From the NCBI RefSeq assembly GCF_001457035.1, contig NZ_KQ758617.1, positions 744,001-808,000 on the forward strand: a DNA stretch of 64,000 bases. Reading direction: 5' to 3'. The notes below the pieces were generated by a model. That model had not been told where the DNA came from, made no database searches, and was given only the letters and a program-made list of their open reading frames with translations. Positions 40,983-48,804 of the stretch are shown here, piece after piece (positions within the stretch are counted from its first letter, which is position 1; every line of letters starts with the position of its first letter). The position numbers and the translations under genes were made by a program. The stretch is from Fictibacillus enclensis. GTDB taxonomy: Bacteria; Bacillota; Bacilli; Bacillales; Fictibacillaceae.

Positions 40983-41942
40983 ATAAAAGTATTGTATAAC
41001 TTCTTCAATTTCGGGCTCTTTCATCTGAATGTCCTTTGGGGTACCCCATTGGGAGATCTCCTGCAACAGAGCCGGAGATGTGATTTTTGAACGATCATAC
41101 AGAATGGTTAATTCGGAGTCGATCTGCTCTATTTTTTCAACTCCGATTATGTTCTTCGGGTTTACGCGCTCATCAAAAAGGACTTTTAGAATGCTTGGCA
41201 GTCCAATATGGTTTTTCAGCTGTTCCAAAGAACCATCCAGTACGGTTTTTCCCTGATTAATCACTATCACTCGGCTGCATAACTGTTCAATATCATCCAT
41301 ATCATGTGTGGTCAGAATAATGGTTTTTTGATGAGACCTGTTCATTTCTTTCAGGAATTCCCGGATGTTTTTCTTGGCTACTACATCCAGGCCAATGGTC
41401 GGTTCATCCAAAAAGAGGACGGATGGATTGTGAATCATGGCTGCTGCGAGATCAGCGCGCATCCGCTGGCCAAGAGACAGCTTTCTGACAGGAGTTTCAA
41501 GAAACCTGCCGATTTCAAGGATGTCATCATACTTCTTCAAAAAGAGCCGGTAATCTTGTTCACTAATCCTGTACATCGCTTTCAGGATTTCAAACGAATC
41601 TTTAACGGGGAGATCCCACCATAGCTGAGTTCGCTGTCCAAAAACGATTCCGATGTTCCGGGCAAGCTGTTTCCGTTCCTTTTGTGGGTTGATGCCTAGA
41701 ACAGTAGCTGTTCCTGAACTGGGATGAAGAATTCCTGACAGCATCTTGATCGTTGTGGATTTGCCTGCACCGTTAGGACCGATGTAGCCTACAAATTCCC
41801 CCTCATTTATTTTAAATGAAATGGCATCCACCGCATGTTTGATCTCATACTTTGCGGAAAATAAAGAACGCATACTGTTCAGGATTCCGCGTTTTGACGG
41901 GTACATCTTGAAGCTTTTTGTAAGCTGGTTAGCTTCAATCAT
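40980..41942 (-). CDS. ABC-2-type transporter ATPase
   Basis: 320 aa. Walker A 'GPNGAGKST' at about residues 56-64, Q-loop 'GIVFGQRTQLWW', signature 'LSLGQRMRADLAAAM', Walker B 'VLFLDEPTIGLDVVAKKN', switch His 'LTTHDMDDIEQL', and a C-terminal extension of about 100 residues. Belongs to the exporter type in which one ATPase serves two ABC-2 permeases (COG4586 type). AGGAGG lies just upstream of the ATG. Function (drug, peptide, lipid) unknown. Confidence 0.9.
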   Translation of the reverse strand: MIEANQLTKSFKMYPSKRGILNSMRSLFSAKYEIKHAVDAISFKINEGEFVGYIGPNGAGKSTTIKMLSGILHPSSGTATVLGINPQKERKQLARNIGIVFGQRTQLWWDLPVKDSFEILKAMYRISEQDYRLFLKKYDDILEIGRFLETPVRKLSLGQRMRADLAAAMIHNPSVLFLDEPTIGLDVVAKKNIREFLKEMNRSHQKTIILTTHDMDDIEQLCSRVIVINQGKTVLDGSLEQLKNHIGLPSILKVLFDERVNPKNIIGVEKIEQIDSELTILYDRSKITSPALLQEISQWGTPKDIQMKEPEIEEVIQYFY

Positions 41943-41958
41943 TTAAGATCTCCTCCTT

Positions 41959-42747
41959 TTATGTTCCGGTACTATGATAAAAACGGATTCCAAAGTTCCA
42001 AAAAGCCAATGCCAAATAAAAAAATAATAATGCCACAAGAACGGGCAGGAGCAGATAATAGATGTTTCCACTTTTGTTCAGTAAAAACAGCATAGGAACA
42101 TAATTGATAAAAGCCACAGGGATGACAGTGAAAAAAATAAATTTCAGCCAACCGGGATAAATGTTCATCGGATAATTAGCGGCATAAAAGGGGGCGTACA
42201 AGGTGAACGTTTGAAAATCCTTAATCCGCTGGGTCCAAAATGCAATGGTTGCCGTCACTAAAGCGAGCGAAAACGAGATCACCCAACCGCATACCAGGAT
42301 GACGGGAAGATAAATGAGCAGTAGCGTGATGGAATGTGTGTGGCTGACATGATACAGCGAAAGAGCGATGATGATCATTCCTTGGAGGGCCCCTCCAATT
42401 CTTGAAAGGTCGAGGTTTTTTGAAAGCAACAGCACAAGAGGGGATACCGGCCGGATCAACAAACTATCAAATTCCCCTTCAATCATATACTTTTCAAACT
42501 CATGAATTTCAGGAGCGACGGTTCGGTACAGGGAAAGCGAGACAGAAGAAATGCCGTAAAGAATGCCGACTTCATACAGATTCCAGCCCTTGACTTCATT
42601 GAAACGGTTTAATATAGCAGCGAGCATCAAAAAATCAATCATCATAACGATTCCGTAGGAGACCATGGAAAAAACAAAGTTCATCTTGTACTGCATCCGG
42701 GAGCGGATGCTCGCACTCACAAGTTTTATGTATAGCTTCAATTTCAT
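41959..42747 (-). CDS. ABC-2-type permease subunit (COG3694-like)
   Basis: 262 aa with six membrane segments, after removing a non-homologous 54-codon upstream extension. The ATG at 42747 overlaps the stop of the preceding permease gene (ATGA) and is preceded by GGGGGG, pointing to coupled translation. 'SRMQYKMNFVFSMVSYGIVMMIDFLMLAAI' begins the first segments. Partner of the other permease and the ATPase. Confidence 0.85.
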   Translation of the reverse strand: MKLKLYIKLVSASIRSRMQYKMNFVFSMVSYGIVMMIDFLMLAAILNRFNEVKGWNLYEVGILYGISSVSLSLYRTVAPEIHEFEKYMIEGEFDSLLIRPVSPLVLLLSKNLDLSRIGGALQGMIIIALSLYHVSHTHSITLLLIYLPVILVCGWVISFSLALVTATIAFWTQRIKDFQTFTLYAPFYAANYPMNIYPGWLKFIFFTVIPVAFINYVPMLFLLNKSGNIYYLLLPVLVALLFFYLALAFWNFGIRFYHSTGT

Positions 42748-43523
42748 CCCCCCTGGATTTCGACTTTTTGCCGTGCGGCAGCGGTTATCCAATGATTTGC
42801 GAAAAAAAGAACAAGCAGCCATCCCGCTTGCAAAAGCAGTACCGAATGATCCGCTTTTTCCAGGAAAATAAGAACCGGGTAATATACGACACCGGCAAAA
42901 GGGAGCCACTTTGCCAGCTGGGACAGAAATTCAGGCAGAAACGTAAGCGGAACCATTTGTCCTCCAAGAGAGAACATTAAGGTGAGAATAATAAAATGAG
43001 CCCATGATATTTCTGTGGTCCAGCAAGAGCTGATGCCAATCAAATAAAAGATATTCAGTGAAATGCCGATGGCGAGAAGAAGGGAAAGCAGGCTGTAACC
43101 AAACGTGGTCCAGTGGGAGGGTACATAAAAACCAACTGTCATTGAGAAAATCAGTCCAATGGGGAGGCTTCTGAATAAGGCATTGTAGGCGATTCTTCCA
43201 GCCTCCTGGGATACAACATAAAAATAATAGCTGACCGGCCGTGCAAGTTCAATTGATATGGCGCCGTTCCGGACACCGAGCTGGATTCCCAGTCCTGCAG
43301 TCAGAAAGACAGTCATCCACAAGATGCATTGACTGGCACCCATATAATATGTCATGTCCAATATGCTGTACGGGCTTTTTTGCTCTTTGCCCGTCAGGAC
43401 ACCGGTCCAAATGGCAATATACACGAAGCCAAAGATCGCCGATGCAGCATTGTTGATCAAGTGTGAAAGACGATATTGCATATTGCAGGCAAAACTTTTT
43501 CGAAAAAGATGCCAATAAACCAT
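42744..43523 (-). CDS. ABC-2-type permease subunit (COG4587-like)
   Basis: 259 aa with six membrane segments. N-terminal 'FRKSFACNMQYRLSHLINNAASAIFGFVYIAIW' is typical of this family. AGGAGG lies 6 nt before the ATG. First gene of the three-gene ABC-2 exporter operon. Confidence 0.85.
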   Translation of the reverse strand: MVYWHLFRKSFACNMQYRLSHLINNAASAIFGFVYIAIWTGVLTGKEQKSPYSILDMTYYMGASQCILWMTVFLTAGLGIQLGVRNGAISIELARPVSYYFYVVSQEAGRIAYNALFRSLPIGLIFSMTVGFYVPSHWTTFGYSLLSLLLAIGISLNIFYLIGISSCWTTEISWAHFIILTLMFSLGGQMVPLTFLPEFLSQLAKWLPFAGVVYYPVLIFLEKADHSVLLLQAGWLLVLFFANHWITAAARQKVEIQGG

Positions 43524-43732
43524 CCGCTGCCTCCTTTATCATGTTTTTTGCGAACAGGGTTATTAATATAGCAAATTATATGAATCGAAGCAATAGGCTG
43601 AATATTACGTTGTACGGATATTTTTTAGAAAGAAATTCCTATGAAAAACTTGGAATTCCTATTAATATTTAGTAATCTATGAGTGGAAGGTTCTGTAATA
43701 TTATTGTAAAAATATCCTGGGAGGACAGATCG

Positions 43733-45793
43733 ATGGAGACACAAACCAAAAAGAAAAAGAATCATCTCCCTTTTCGGCTTAATATCTTATTCATTGCAGT
43801 TTTTTTACTTTTTTCCATCTTGATTCTTCGTCTCGGCGTACTTCAAATTGTTAATGGTGAGGAAAAGAGGCAGGAATCCGAAGCCATTAAAAAGGAGGAA
43901 GCAAAGAAAGAGGCGCCCCGCGGGAAAATATTGGACAGGTATCAGCGTGTTGTTGTGGATAACAAGCCCTATTTCACACTGACTTATACCAAAACGAGCA
44001 GCACGAAGCCCGAGGATACTTATTGGGTAGCGAAATGGCTCTCACAGCACATAAAGGTCGACAGCAAAAAAATTCCGGAACGGGATAAAAAGGACTTTTT
44101 TATCGTAAAGAATGGGGTTGCAGAACTGCTGAAGGAAAGGCTCACTGTGGCTGAAATCAAAAAATTAAACAATGAAAAAGAGTACAAGCTGCTGGTTGAG
44201 CGGATCACCAAGGAGGATTTACATACACTTACCAAAAAAGATCTGGAAATACTTGCGATCAAACGGGAAATGGATGCCGGGTATGCCTATTCTGCTTCTC
44301 CGGTAAAGAAGAACCTGACCGATCGGGAAATTTCCATCATTTCCGAGAATTTGAATCAGCTGCCGGGCATTGATATCATGCCGGATGCCGACAGGACCTA
44401 TCCGTTTGGCGATTCGCTGAAAACGATTTTTGGACGCGTGAAACAAATGCCCAAAGAGCAGCAGGAATATTTCGGTGCCATGAATTATGACCTGACAGAC
44501 CAGGTTGGTGTCAGCGGTCTTGAAGCACAGTATCAGGAGACCCTGAGGGGAACGAAAGAAAGAAGTATCTTTCTTACCAACCCCAAAACAGGAAAAACGC
44601 TGGGTGAACCCAAAGTCATCCCAGGCAAACGCGGAAAAGATCTGGTGCTGACCATCGATATGGATCTGCAGGAAAAGATGGAAAAAATTCTGGAAGAAGA
44701 AATAAGGAAAGGCAGGGCTGACCGCGGAAATGAAATGATGAGGTCTGCCTACATCGTTATGATGAACCCGAAAACGGGAGAAGTCTATTCCATTGCCGGG
44801 AAAAAGATGGACAAGAATGGATCATTTGTGAATGATTCTTATGGTGCTTTGTTCGATGCCTATGAAATGGGTTCAGCTGTCAAGGGTGCAACCGTGTTGA
44901 CGGGACTTCACAAAGGGGTGATTCATCCTGGGGAATACATCTATGACGCTCCTTTGAAATTTGGATCATTGACGAAAAAGTCGCATGCGAATATGGGCAG
45001 CATCAATGATTTGACCGCTTTGAAGCGATCATCCAATGTCTATATGTACAATATTGTCATGCGCCTCGGTAAATTCAGTTACAGTTCAAAAAGCTTTTAT
45101 GGAGACAACCGTTATCTTGGGTTTGATGTGATGCGCTATTATTTTAGCCAGTTCGGTCTGGGAGTCAAAACGGGTATTGACTTTCCAAACGAATCTACAG
45201 GATATAACGGCGGCTACACTGACCAGCTCGGTAATATGATAGATATGGGAATTGGTCAGTTTGATACGTATACCCCCATCCAGATGGTGCAATATGTGTC
45301 CACGATTGCGAATGGCGGATACCGCGTACAGCCAAGACTTGTTAAGGAGATTCGTGAGCCTCAAACGGAAAATCATCTGGAAGGTAAGCTTGTCAAACGC
45401 TTTGAACCGAACGTCCTGAATGAATTGGATATGGATAAAAGCTATATCGAACGGGTGCAGGAAGGATTCTGGGAGGTTTACCATTCGCCCGGCGGGACTG
45501 CGACAACGTACTTTGGTAATAATCCGAAGTACCATAATCCTGCGGGTAAAACAGGTACGGCACAGGTGAAGAAATATGACAGCAACGGGAATTTTATCGC
45601 TGATAAGGATAATTTGACGCTCGTCGGCTATGCGCCTTTCGATGATCCGGAAATTGCCTATGCAATCATTGTTCCTGACGCCTCTCCCTATAGCGGTACA
45701 CAGGCAGTCAATAAGCACATTGGCCAGCGCGCCCTCGAAACCTACTGGGGGCTCAAAGAAAAAACAAAGAACACGGAAGAAAATAACGATTAA
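43733..45793 (+). CDS. Class B penicillin-binding protein (PbpA/PbpH-like)
   Basis: 686 aa. N-terminal signal anchor (residues 14-38), pedestal domain with 'RGKILDRYQRVV', and a transpeptidase domain with Ser381-A-V-Lys384, Ser433-Ser434-Asn435 and Lys606-Thr-Gly. Length and order are those of rod-elongation PBP2a/PbpH of B. subtilis rather than the septal PBP2B, since no PASTA domains follow. GGGAGG lies 8 nt before the ATG at 43733; codons back to 43679 are rejected. Confidence 0.92.
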   Translation: METQTKKKKNHLPFRLNILFIAVFLLFSILILRLGVLQIVNGEEKRQESEAIKKEEAKKEAPRGKILDRYQRVVVDNKPYFTLTYTKTSSTKPEDTYWVAKWLSQHIKVDSKKIPERDKKDFFIVKNGVAELLKERLTVAEIKKLNNEKEYKLLVERITKEDLHTLTKKDLEILAIKREMDAGYAYSASPVKKNLTDREISIISENLNQLPGIDIMPDADRTYPFGDSLKTIFGRVKQMPKEQQEYFGAMNYDLTDQVGVSGLEAQYQETLRGTKERSIFLTNPKTGKTLGEPKVIPGKRGKDLVLTIDMDLQEKMEKILEEEIRKGRADRGNEMMRSAYIVMMNPKTGEVYSIAGKKMDKNGSFVNDSYGALFDAYEMGSAVKGATVLTGLHKGVIHPGEYIYDAPLKFGSLTKKSHANMGSINDLTALKRSSNVYMYNIVMRLGKFSYSSKSFYGDNRYLGFDVMRYYFSQFGLGVKTGIDFPNESTGYNGGYTDQLGNMIDMGIGQFDTYTPIQMVQYVSTIANGGYRVQPRLVKEIREPQTENHLEGKLVKRFEPNVLNELDMDKSYIERVQEGFWEVYHSPGGTATTYFGNNPKYHNPAGKTGTAQVKKYDSNGNFIADKDNLTLVGYAPFDDPEIAYAIIVPDASPYSGTQAVNKHIGQRALETYWGLKEKTKNTEENND

Positions 45794-45803
45794 CAACAAA
45801 AAG

Positions 45804-45834
45804 AAGCACTGGGCAATCGCTCAGTGCTTTAAAA
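45804..45834. terminator. Hairpin after the pbp gene
   Basis: AAGCACTG (45804-45811) and CAGTGCTT (45822-45829) with inner GGC/GCT pairing; T run only moderate on plus, better on minus. Confidence 0.6.
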
Positions 45835-45889
45835 ATGGGTTTTGGGTTATTGGAAAAAGATTTGCGTTAATCGTAGTTCATCAATGCAC

Positions 45890-45920
45890 AAGGAAAAGAT
45901 ATGCATCTTTTCCTTGTTCG
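45890..45920. terminator. Terminator of the minus-strand YjcZ gene
   Basis: AAGGAAAAGAT (45890-45900) pairs with ATCTTTTCCTT (45905-45915), an 11-bp perfect stem. Confidence 0.7.
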
Positions 45921-45924
45921 TTTG

Positions 45925-46017
45925 TTAGCAGAACGCACATGCACATCCAATGATGATAAGAAGTACGAACAGTACCACGATCAAGGCGAAACCACTGCCA
46001 CCTGCAACGAATCCCAT
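45925..46017 (-). CDS. YjcZ-family sporulation micropeptide (copy 1)
   Basis: 30 aa: Gly-rich start 'MGFVAGGSGFAL', a hydrophobic helix and the closing 'GCACAFC'. This is the YjcZ family, known from spores of Bacillus and widely duplicated; function unknown. AAGGAGG lies 8 nt before the ATG at 46017; the longer reading to 46110 is a fortuitous upstream extension. Confidence 0.88.
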   Translation of the reverse strand: MGFVAGGSGFALIVVLFVLLIIIGCACAFC

Positions 46018-46252
46018 AGTATTTACCTCCTTTTTTATAAACTCCAACATTTCCCTTACAGTATATGGAGTCTTGTCATTTATGTATGGACAAATGCGGA
46101 TAAGCATCAAAAAAGGGCGCTAAAAACAGATCAGGAATTCCATGGATTTGTTTTTAAAAAATAGACTCTTGTACTGTTTCACATAGCCCGGCCGCATCAT
46201 ATGTTATGGATGTAGATCATTAAATAAATATCTCGAAAGAGGAGGTAACAAA

Positions 46253-46348
46253 ATGTCATTTGGACACGGATGTGGAAATGGATTCGCTCTTCTTGTGGTG
46301 TTGTTCATTTTGTTAATAATCATAGGTTGTGCATGCTCGTTTTGCTAA
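46253..46348 (+). CDS. YjcZ-family sporulation micropeptide (copy 2)
   Basis: 31 aa: 'MSFGHGCGNGFALLVVLF', a hydrophobic helix, and 'GCACSFC' at the end. Homologous to the copy at 45925-46017 on the other strand, diverging from it. AGGAGG (46240-46245) lies 7 nt before the ATG. Too short for many gene finders; a strong terminator follows. Confidence 0.88.
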   Translation: MSFGHGCGNGFALLVVLFILLIIIGCACSFC

Positions 46349-46372
46349 GCCCTAATCAGGCATAAGTCCGAT

Positions 46373-46412
46373 AAGACCACTCAGATTACTGGATCTGAGT
46401 GGTCTTTTTTTT
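46373..46412 (+). terminator. Terminator of the second YjcZ gene
   Basis: AAGACCACTCAGAT (46373-46386) pairs with ATCTGAGTGGTCTT (46393-46406), 14 bp, then TTTTTT. Confidence 0.92.
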
Positions 46413-46465
46413 GGATTTACTGTACAGTATATAAGGTATGATAAGCACACAAAAGGAGAGTTCAC

Positions 46466-47008
46466 ATGCAAAAATACATATGGCTGCTGGCAGCAATTTT
46501 CTTTTTCTCAACTGCTTCCAGTGTCTCTGCACACACCGGTCTGGAATCCTCTGATCCGAAAGAGGGCGATGTAGTCCAAGAAGATCTCAATAAGATCACT
46601 TTAACGTTTGAAACTAAAATCGAAAATTTAAGCACCATGAAAGTAACTAGAGATGGTAAACCGGTAGATATTAAAACAGCTGTAAACGACAGGGTTTTGA
46701 CGGGCACTTCACCGGATCCGTTTGAAAACGGAAAATATAACGTGGATTATAAAATCATTGGTGCCGATGGACATGTGATTGAAAAGGGATTTACTTTTAC
46801 CGTAGATCAACCGGAAGAAAAGAAAGAAGCGAAAAAAGAACCAGAAAAAAACACTGAAAAAGCGCCAGCAACCAAACAAAAGGAAAAATCAGAACAAAAA
46901 GCAGAGAAAGCAGAAAGCAAAACCAATTCATCTGCCCCGTTATTTATCGTTATTGTCGTCATCGTCATTGCCATTGCGGTATGGCTGATTAAAAGAAAAA
47001 AGAAGTAG
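46466..47008 (+). CDS. CopC-domain secreted/membrane-anchored protein (YobA-like)
   Basis: 180 aa. Signal peptide (1-22, cut after 'VSA'), then a CopC beta-sandwich: mature start 'HTGLESSDPKEGDVVQ' with the N-terminal His expected to bind Cu(II), and 'NGKYNVDYKIIGADGHVIEKGFTFTV'. A Lys/Glu/Ala-rich linker (about 118-155) and a C-terminal membrane anchor with KRKKK follow. Suggests a copper chaperone or sensor outside the membrane. No CopD domain is present. Confidence 0.88.
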   Translation: MQKYIWLLAAIFFFSTASSVSAHTGLESSDPKEGDVVQEDLNKITLTFETKIENLSTMKVTRDGKPVDIKTAVNDRVLTGTSPDPFENGKYNVDYKIIGADGHVIEKGFTFTVDQPEEKKEAKKEPEKNTEKAPATKQKEKSEQKAEKAESKTNSSAPLFIVIVVIVIAIAVWLIKRKKK

Positions 47009-47030
47009 AATGGCGGAAAGGGGATATGAA

Positions 47031-47549
47031 ATGAGTGTTGAAGAACATAAAAAAGAATCACCTTCATCAGTAAGCTGCAAAGTGATTACAGTGAGTGACA
47101 CAAGGACTGAGGAAACCGATAAAAGCGGCATCTTAATAAAAGATCAACTCGTTCAAAATGGACACAGCGTTTCGCAGTATGCGATTGTAAAAGACGAAGT
47201 AGATGAAATTCGGTCCGCTGTTCTTGAAGGCTGCCAGGCAGAAGACGTAGAGGTTATTCTGATCAACGGGGGAACTGGAATTGCCAAACGGGACGTAACC
47301 ATCGAAACGCTGGAGCCCCTGTTTACGAAGGAAATACCGGGATATGGAGAGTTATTTCGCATGCTGAGTTATACAGAAGACATTGGTTCTGCGGCAATTA
47401 TGAGCAGAGCCGTTGCAGGCGTCATTGATTCCACCGCTGTTTTTGCAATGCCTGGATCATCCGGCGCGGTATCTTTGGCCATGAAGAAACTCATCCTTCC
47501 TGAAATCGGACATGTTCGAAGAGAAATCAATAAAGATTTGCCTAAGTAA
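47031..47549 (+). CDS. moaB: Molybdenum cofactor biosynthesis protein MoaB
   Basis: 172 aa MoaB/Mog-type fold: 'VITVSDTRTEETDKSG', 'VILINGGTGIAKRDVTIETL' and 'ELFRMLSYTEDIGSAAIMSRAVAG' and 'FAMPGSSGAVSLAM', the molybdopterin-binding motifs. Adenylyltransferase-type step in molybdopterin synthesis. AAAGGGG lies 7 nt before the ATG at 47031; 22 bp after the CopC-like gene, so co-transcription is possible but a functional link is not obvious. Confidence 0.92.
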   Translation: MSVEEHKKESPSSVSCKVITVSDTRTEETDKSGILIKDQLVQNGHSVSQYAIVKDEVDEIRSAVLEGCQAEDVEVILINGGTGIAKRDVTIETLEPLFTKEIPGYGELFRMLSYTEDIGSAAIMSRAVAGVIDSTAVFAMPGSSGAVSLAMKKLILPEIGHVRREINKDLPK

Positions 47550-47615
47550 CAGATCATTTCCTTGTTCTGCCTATCTCATGTCATAAAAGGGTACAGCTGC
47601 CAATAAATTTAGTTA

Positions 47616-47643
47616 AGCGTGACAGACGCTGAAACTTTTTATT
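47616..47643 (+). terminator. Candidate terminator after moaB
   Basis: AGCGT (47616-47620) pairs with ACGCT (47626-47630), then GAAACTTTTTATT. An outer repeat AGCTGCC (47595-47601) / GGCAGCT (47645-47651) encloses it. Confidence 0.4.
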
Positions 47644-47693
47644 CGGCAGCTACGTATACTAGATTATGAAAACGCTTTATCGGGAGGTTTCAG

Positions 47694-47867
47694 ATGGGCG
47701 GGATATTGCGGAAAGCGATTGAAGAAAGAAAAAAATTTTTGATTCAGATGCTTAAAAAGGCCGGGATCAGCAAGGAGCTGGAATCGCCATTATCCGAACT
47801 TGAAGAAGAGTATAAAAGCTGGCTCTATCAACAGGATGCTGTCATAGAACCGGGTAAAAAAGTTTAA
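47694..47867 (+). CDS. FbpA-like Fur-regulated basic protein family member
   Basis: 57 aa. 'GGILRKAIEERKKFLIQMLKKAGI' and 'PLSELEEEYKSW' match the FbpA pattern (M-x-x-x-L-R-x-A-I-E-x-R-K, L-I-x-x-L, G-I, L-S-E-L-E-x-E-Y). In B. subtilis, FbpA/B/C take part in the iron-sparing response. GGGAGG lies 6 nt before the ATG. No Fur box was seen upstream of this copy. Confidence 0.72.
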   Translation: MGGILRKAIEERKKFLIQMLKKAGISKELESPLSELEEEYKSWLYQQDAVIEPGKKV

Positions 47868-47903
47868 CACCTTCTTAGTGTGGGAATAAAAATAAAGCAT
47901 AAG

Positions 47904-47928
47904 AGTCCTTCTCAGGGCTTTTTTTGTG
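47904..47928 (+). terminator. Intrinsic terminator
   Basis: AGTCCT (47904-47909) pairs with AGGGCT (47914-47919), one G-U, then TTTTTT. Confidence 0.7.
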
Positions 47929-48000
47929 TGAAAGAAGACCATCCTTTTTGCTATAGTATATAATGAACAGCTGCAATTAAGGGTTAAAGGAGATCACAGC

Positions 48001-48414
48001 ATGAACATCGCTTTTTATCTATTGCCTAAAGATGAGGTAAAATATTTGAATCCTGAATCGACCATTAGGCAGGCTTTGGAAAAGCTTTCGTATCACAAAT
48101 ATACGTCTGTTCCCCTCGTTTCTGAGGAGGGACAATATGTCGGGACTTTGACAGAGGGGGATTTGCTGTGGAAACTGAAAGAGGCTTTTGATCTTGGTTT
48201 CCATGACGTAGTGAAAACAAAGTTAAAGGATGTACCGCAGCGGGTGAATAATATTTCGGTTTCCATTAATTCAAATATGGAAGATTTAATCACGCTTGCA
48301 ACCGACCAAAATTTTATACCTGTAACGGATGATGACGGCCATTTCATCGGCATTATCCGGCGAAGGGATATTATAAAATATTGTGCACGTACCATCTGGG
48401 ATAACAATAAATAA
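48001..48414 (+). CDS. CBS-domain-pair protein
   Basis: 137 aa consisting of two CBS motifs: 'STIRQALEKLSYHKYTSVPLVSEEGQYVGTLTEGDLLWKL' and 'NMEDLITLATDQNFIPVTDDDGHFIGIIRRRDIIKY'. CBS pairs bind adenosyl nucleotides and act as sensors. No catalytic domain is attached. AAAGGAG lies 8 nt before the ATG. It precedes the nrd regulatory region, from which it is independent as far as can be judged. Confidence 0.88.
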   Translation: MNIAFYLLPKDEVKYLNPESTIRQALEKLSYHKYTSVPLVSEEGQYVGTLTEGDLLWKLKEAFDLGFHDVVKTKLKDVPQRVNNISVSINSNMEDLITLATDQNFIPVTDDDGHFIGIIRRRDIIKYCARTIWDNNK

Positions 48415-48431
48415 AGAAAAGGTATTGACAA

Positions 48432-48479
48432 TTACTATATTTAGTGTGAAAGTAGGATTTAAGGAACTAAATATAGTAT
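48432..48479 (+). promoter_or_regulatory. Two NrdR-like boxes upstream of nrdAB
   Basis: TTACTATATTTAGTGT (48432-48447, 13/16 to the recalled consensus acaCwAtATaTwGtgt) and GAACTAAATATAGTAT (48464-48479, 12/16). Start-to-start distance is 32 bp, i.e. three helical turns, as is usual for paired NrdR sites. A TTGACA at 48425-48430 is adjacent; the -10 cannot be assigned safely. Confidence 0.75.
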
Positions 48480-48489
48480 TATGAAACAA

Positions 48490-48657
48490 TAGGTGTCTGT
48501 TAAAGACTTAATAGGGAATCCGGTGCAAGTCCGGAGCTGTCCCCGCAACTGTCATGTGGACGAAACGGAGATCCACTGTGTAAAGAACGCGCACAAAGCT
48601 GTGGCTTTTACATGGGAAGGTCCGGAGTAGGATGAAGCAGTAGCCAGTAGACCTGCC
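48490..48657 (+). ncRNA. Cobalamin riboswitch
   Basis: Conserved core is present: AATAGGGAATCCGGTGCAAG (start of the 3-6 junction), CCGGAGCTGTCCCCGCAACTG (B12 box core, in two blocks) and AGCCAGTAGACCTGCC at the 3' end, which closes P1 with AGGT (48491-48494) / ACCT (48651-48654). Binds an adenosyl- or other cobalamin. Stands 150 bp before nrdA. Confidence 0.95.
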
Positions 48658-48658
48658 A

Positions 48659-48727
48659 TTTGTTTCACGGTTTTGATTCTTCGGGGAGTGAGAAACAAAA
48701 GCGGCACCAATCTGCTTTTTGTTTTTT
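48659..48727 (+). terminator. Switch: antiterminator and first terminator of the nrdA leader
   Basis: TTTGTTTC (48659-48666) can pair with GAAACAAA (48692-48699). AAAGCGG (48698-48704) can instead pair with CTGCTTT (48712-48718), followed by TT-G-TTTTTT. The two structures share bases 48698-48699, so one excludes the other. Confidence 0.7.
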
Positions 48728-48748
48728 ACATACTACGTGTCGTTTTTG

Positions 48749-48779
48749 GGCTCATCCAATGGATGGGCCTTTTATTTTT
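48749..48779 (+). terminator. Second terminator hairpin before nrdA
   Basis: GGCTCATCC (48749-48757) pairs with GGATGGGCC (48761-48769), one G-U, followed by TTTTATTTTT. It lies 13 nt before the ribosome site of nrdA. Confidence 0.75.
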
Positions 48780-48804
48780 GTTTGAAAAGAGAGGAGAGCT
48801 ATAA

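Noticed and set aside
45086-45799. 237-codon minus-strand frame opposite the penicillin-binding protein gene
   Set aside because: No ribosome site, unusual amino-acid composition, and complete overlap with a gene that has all catalytic motifs.
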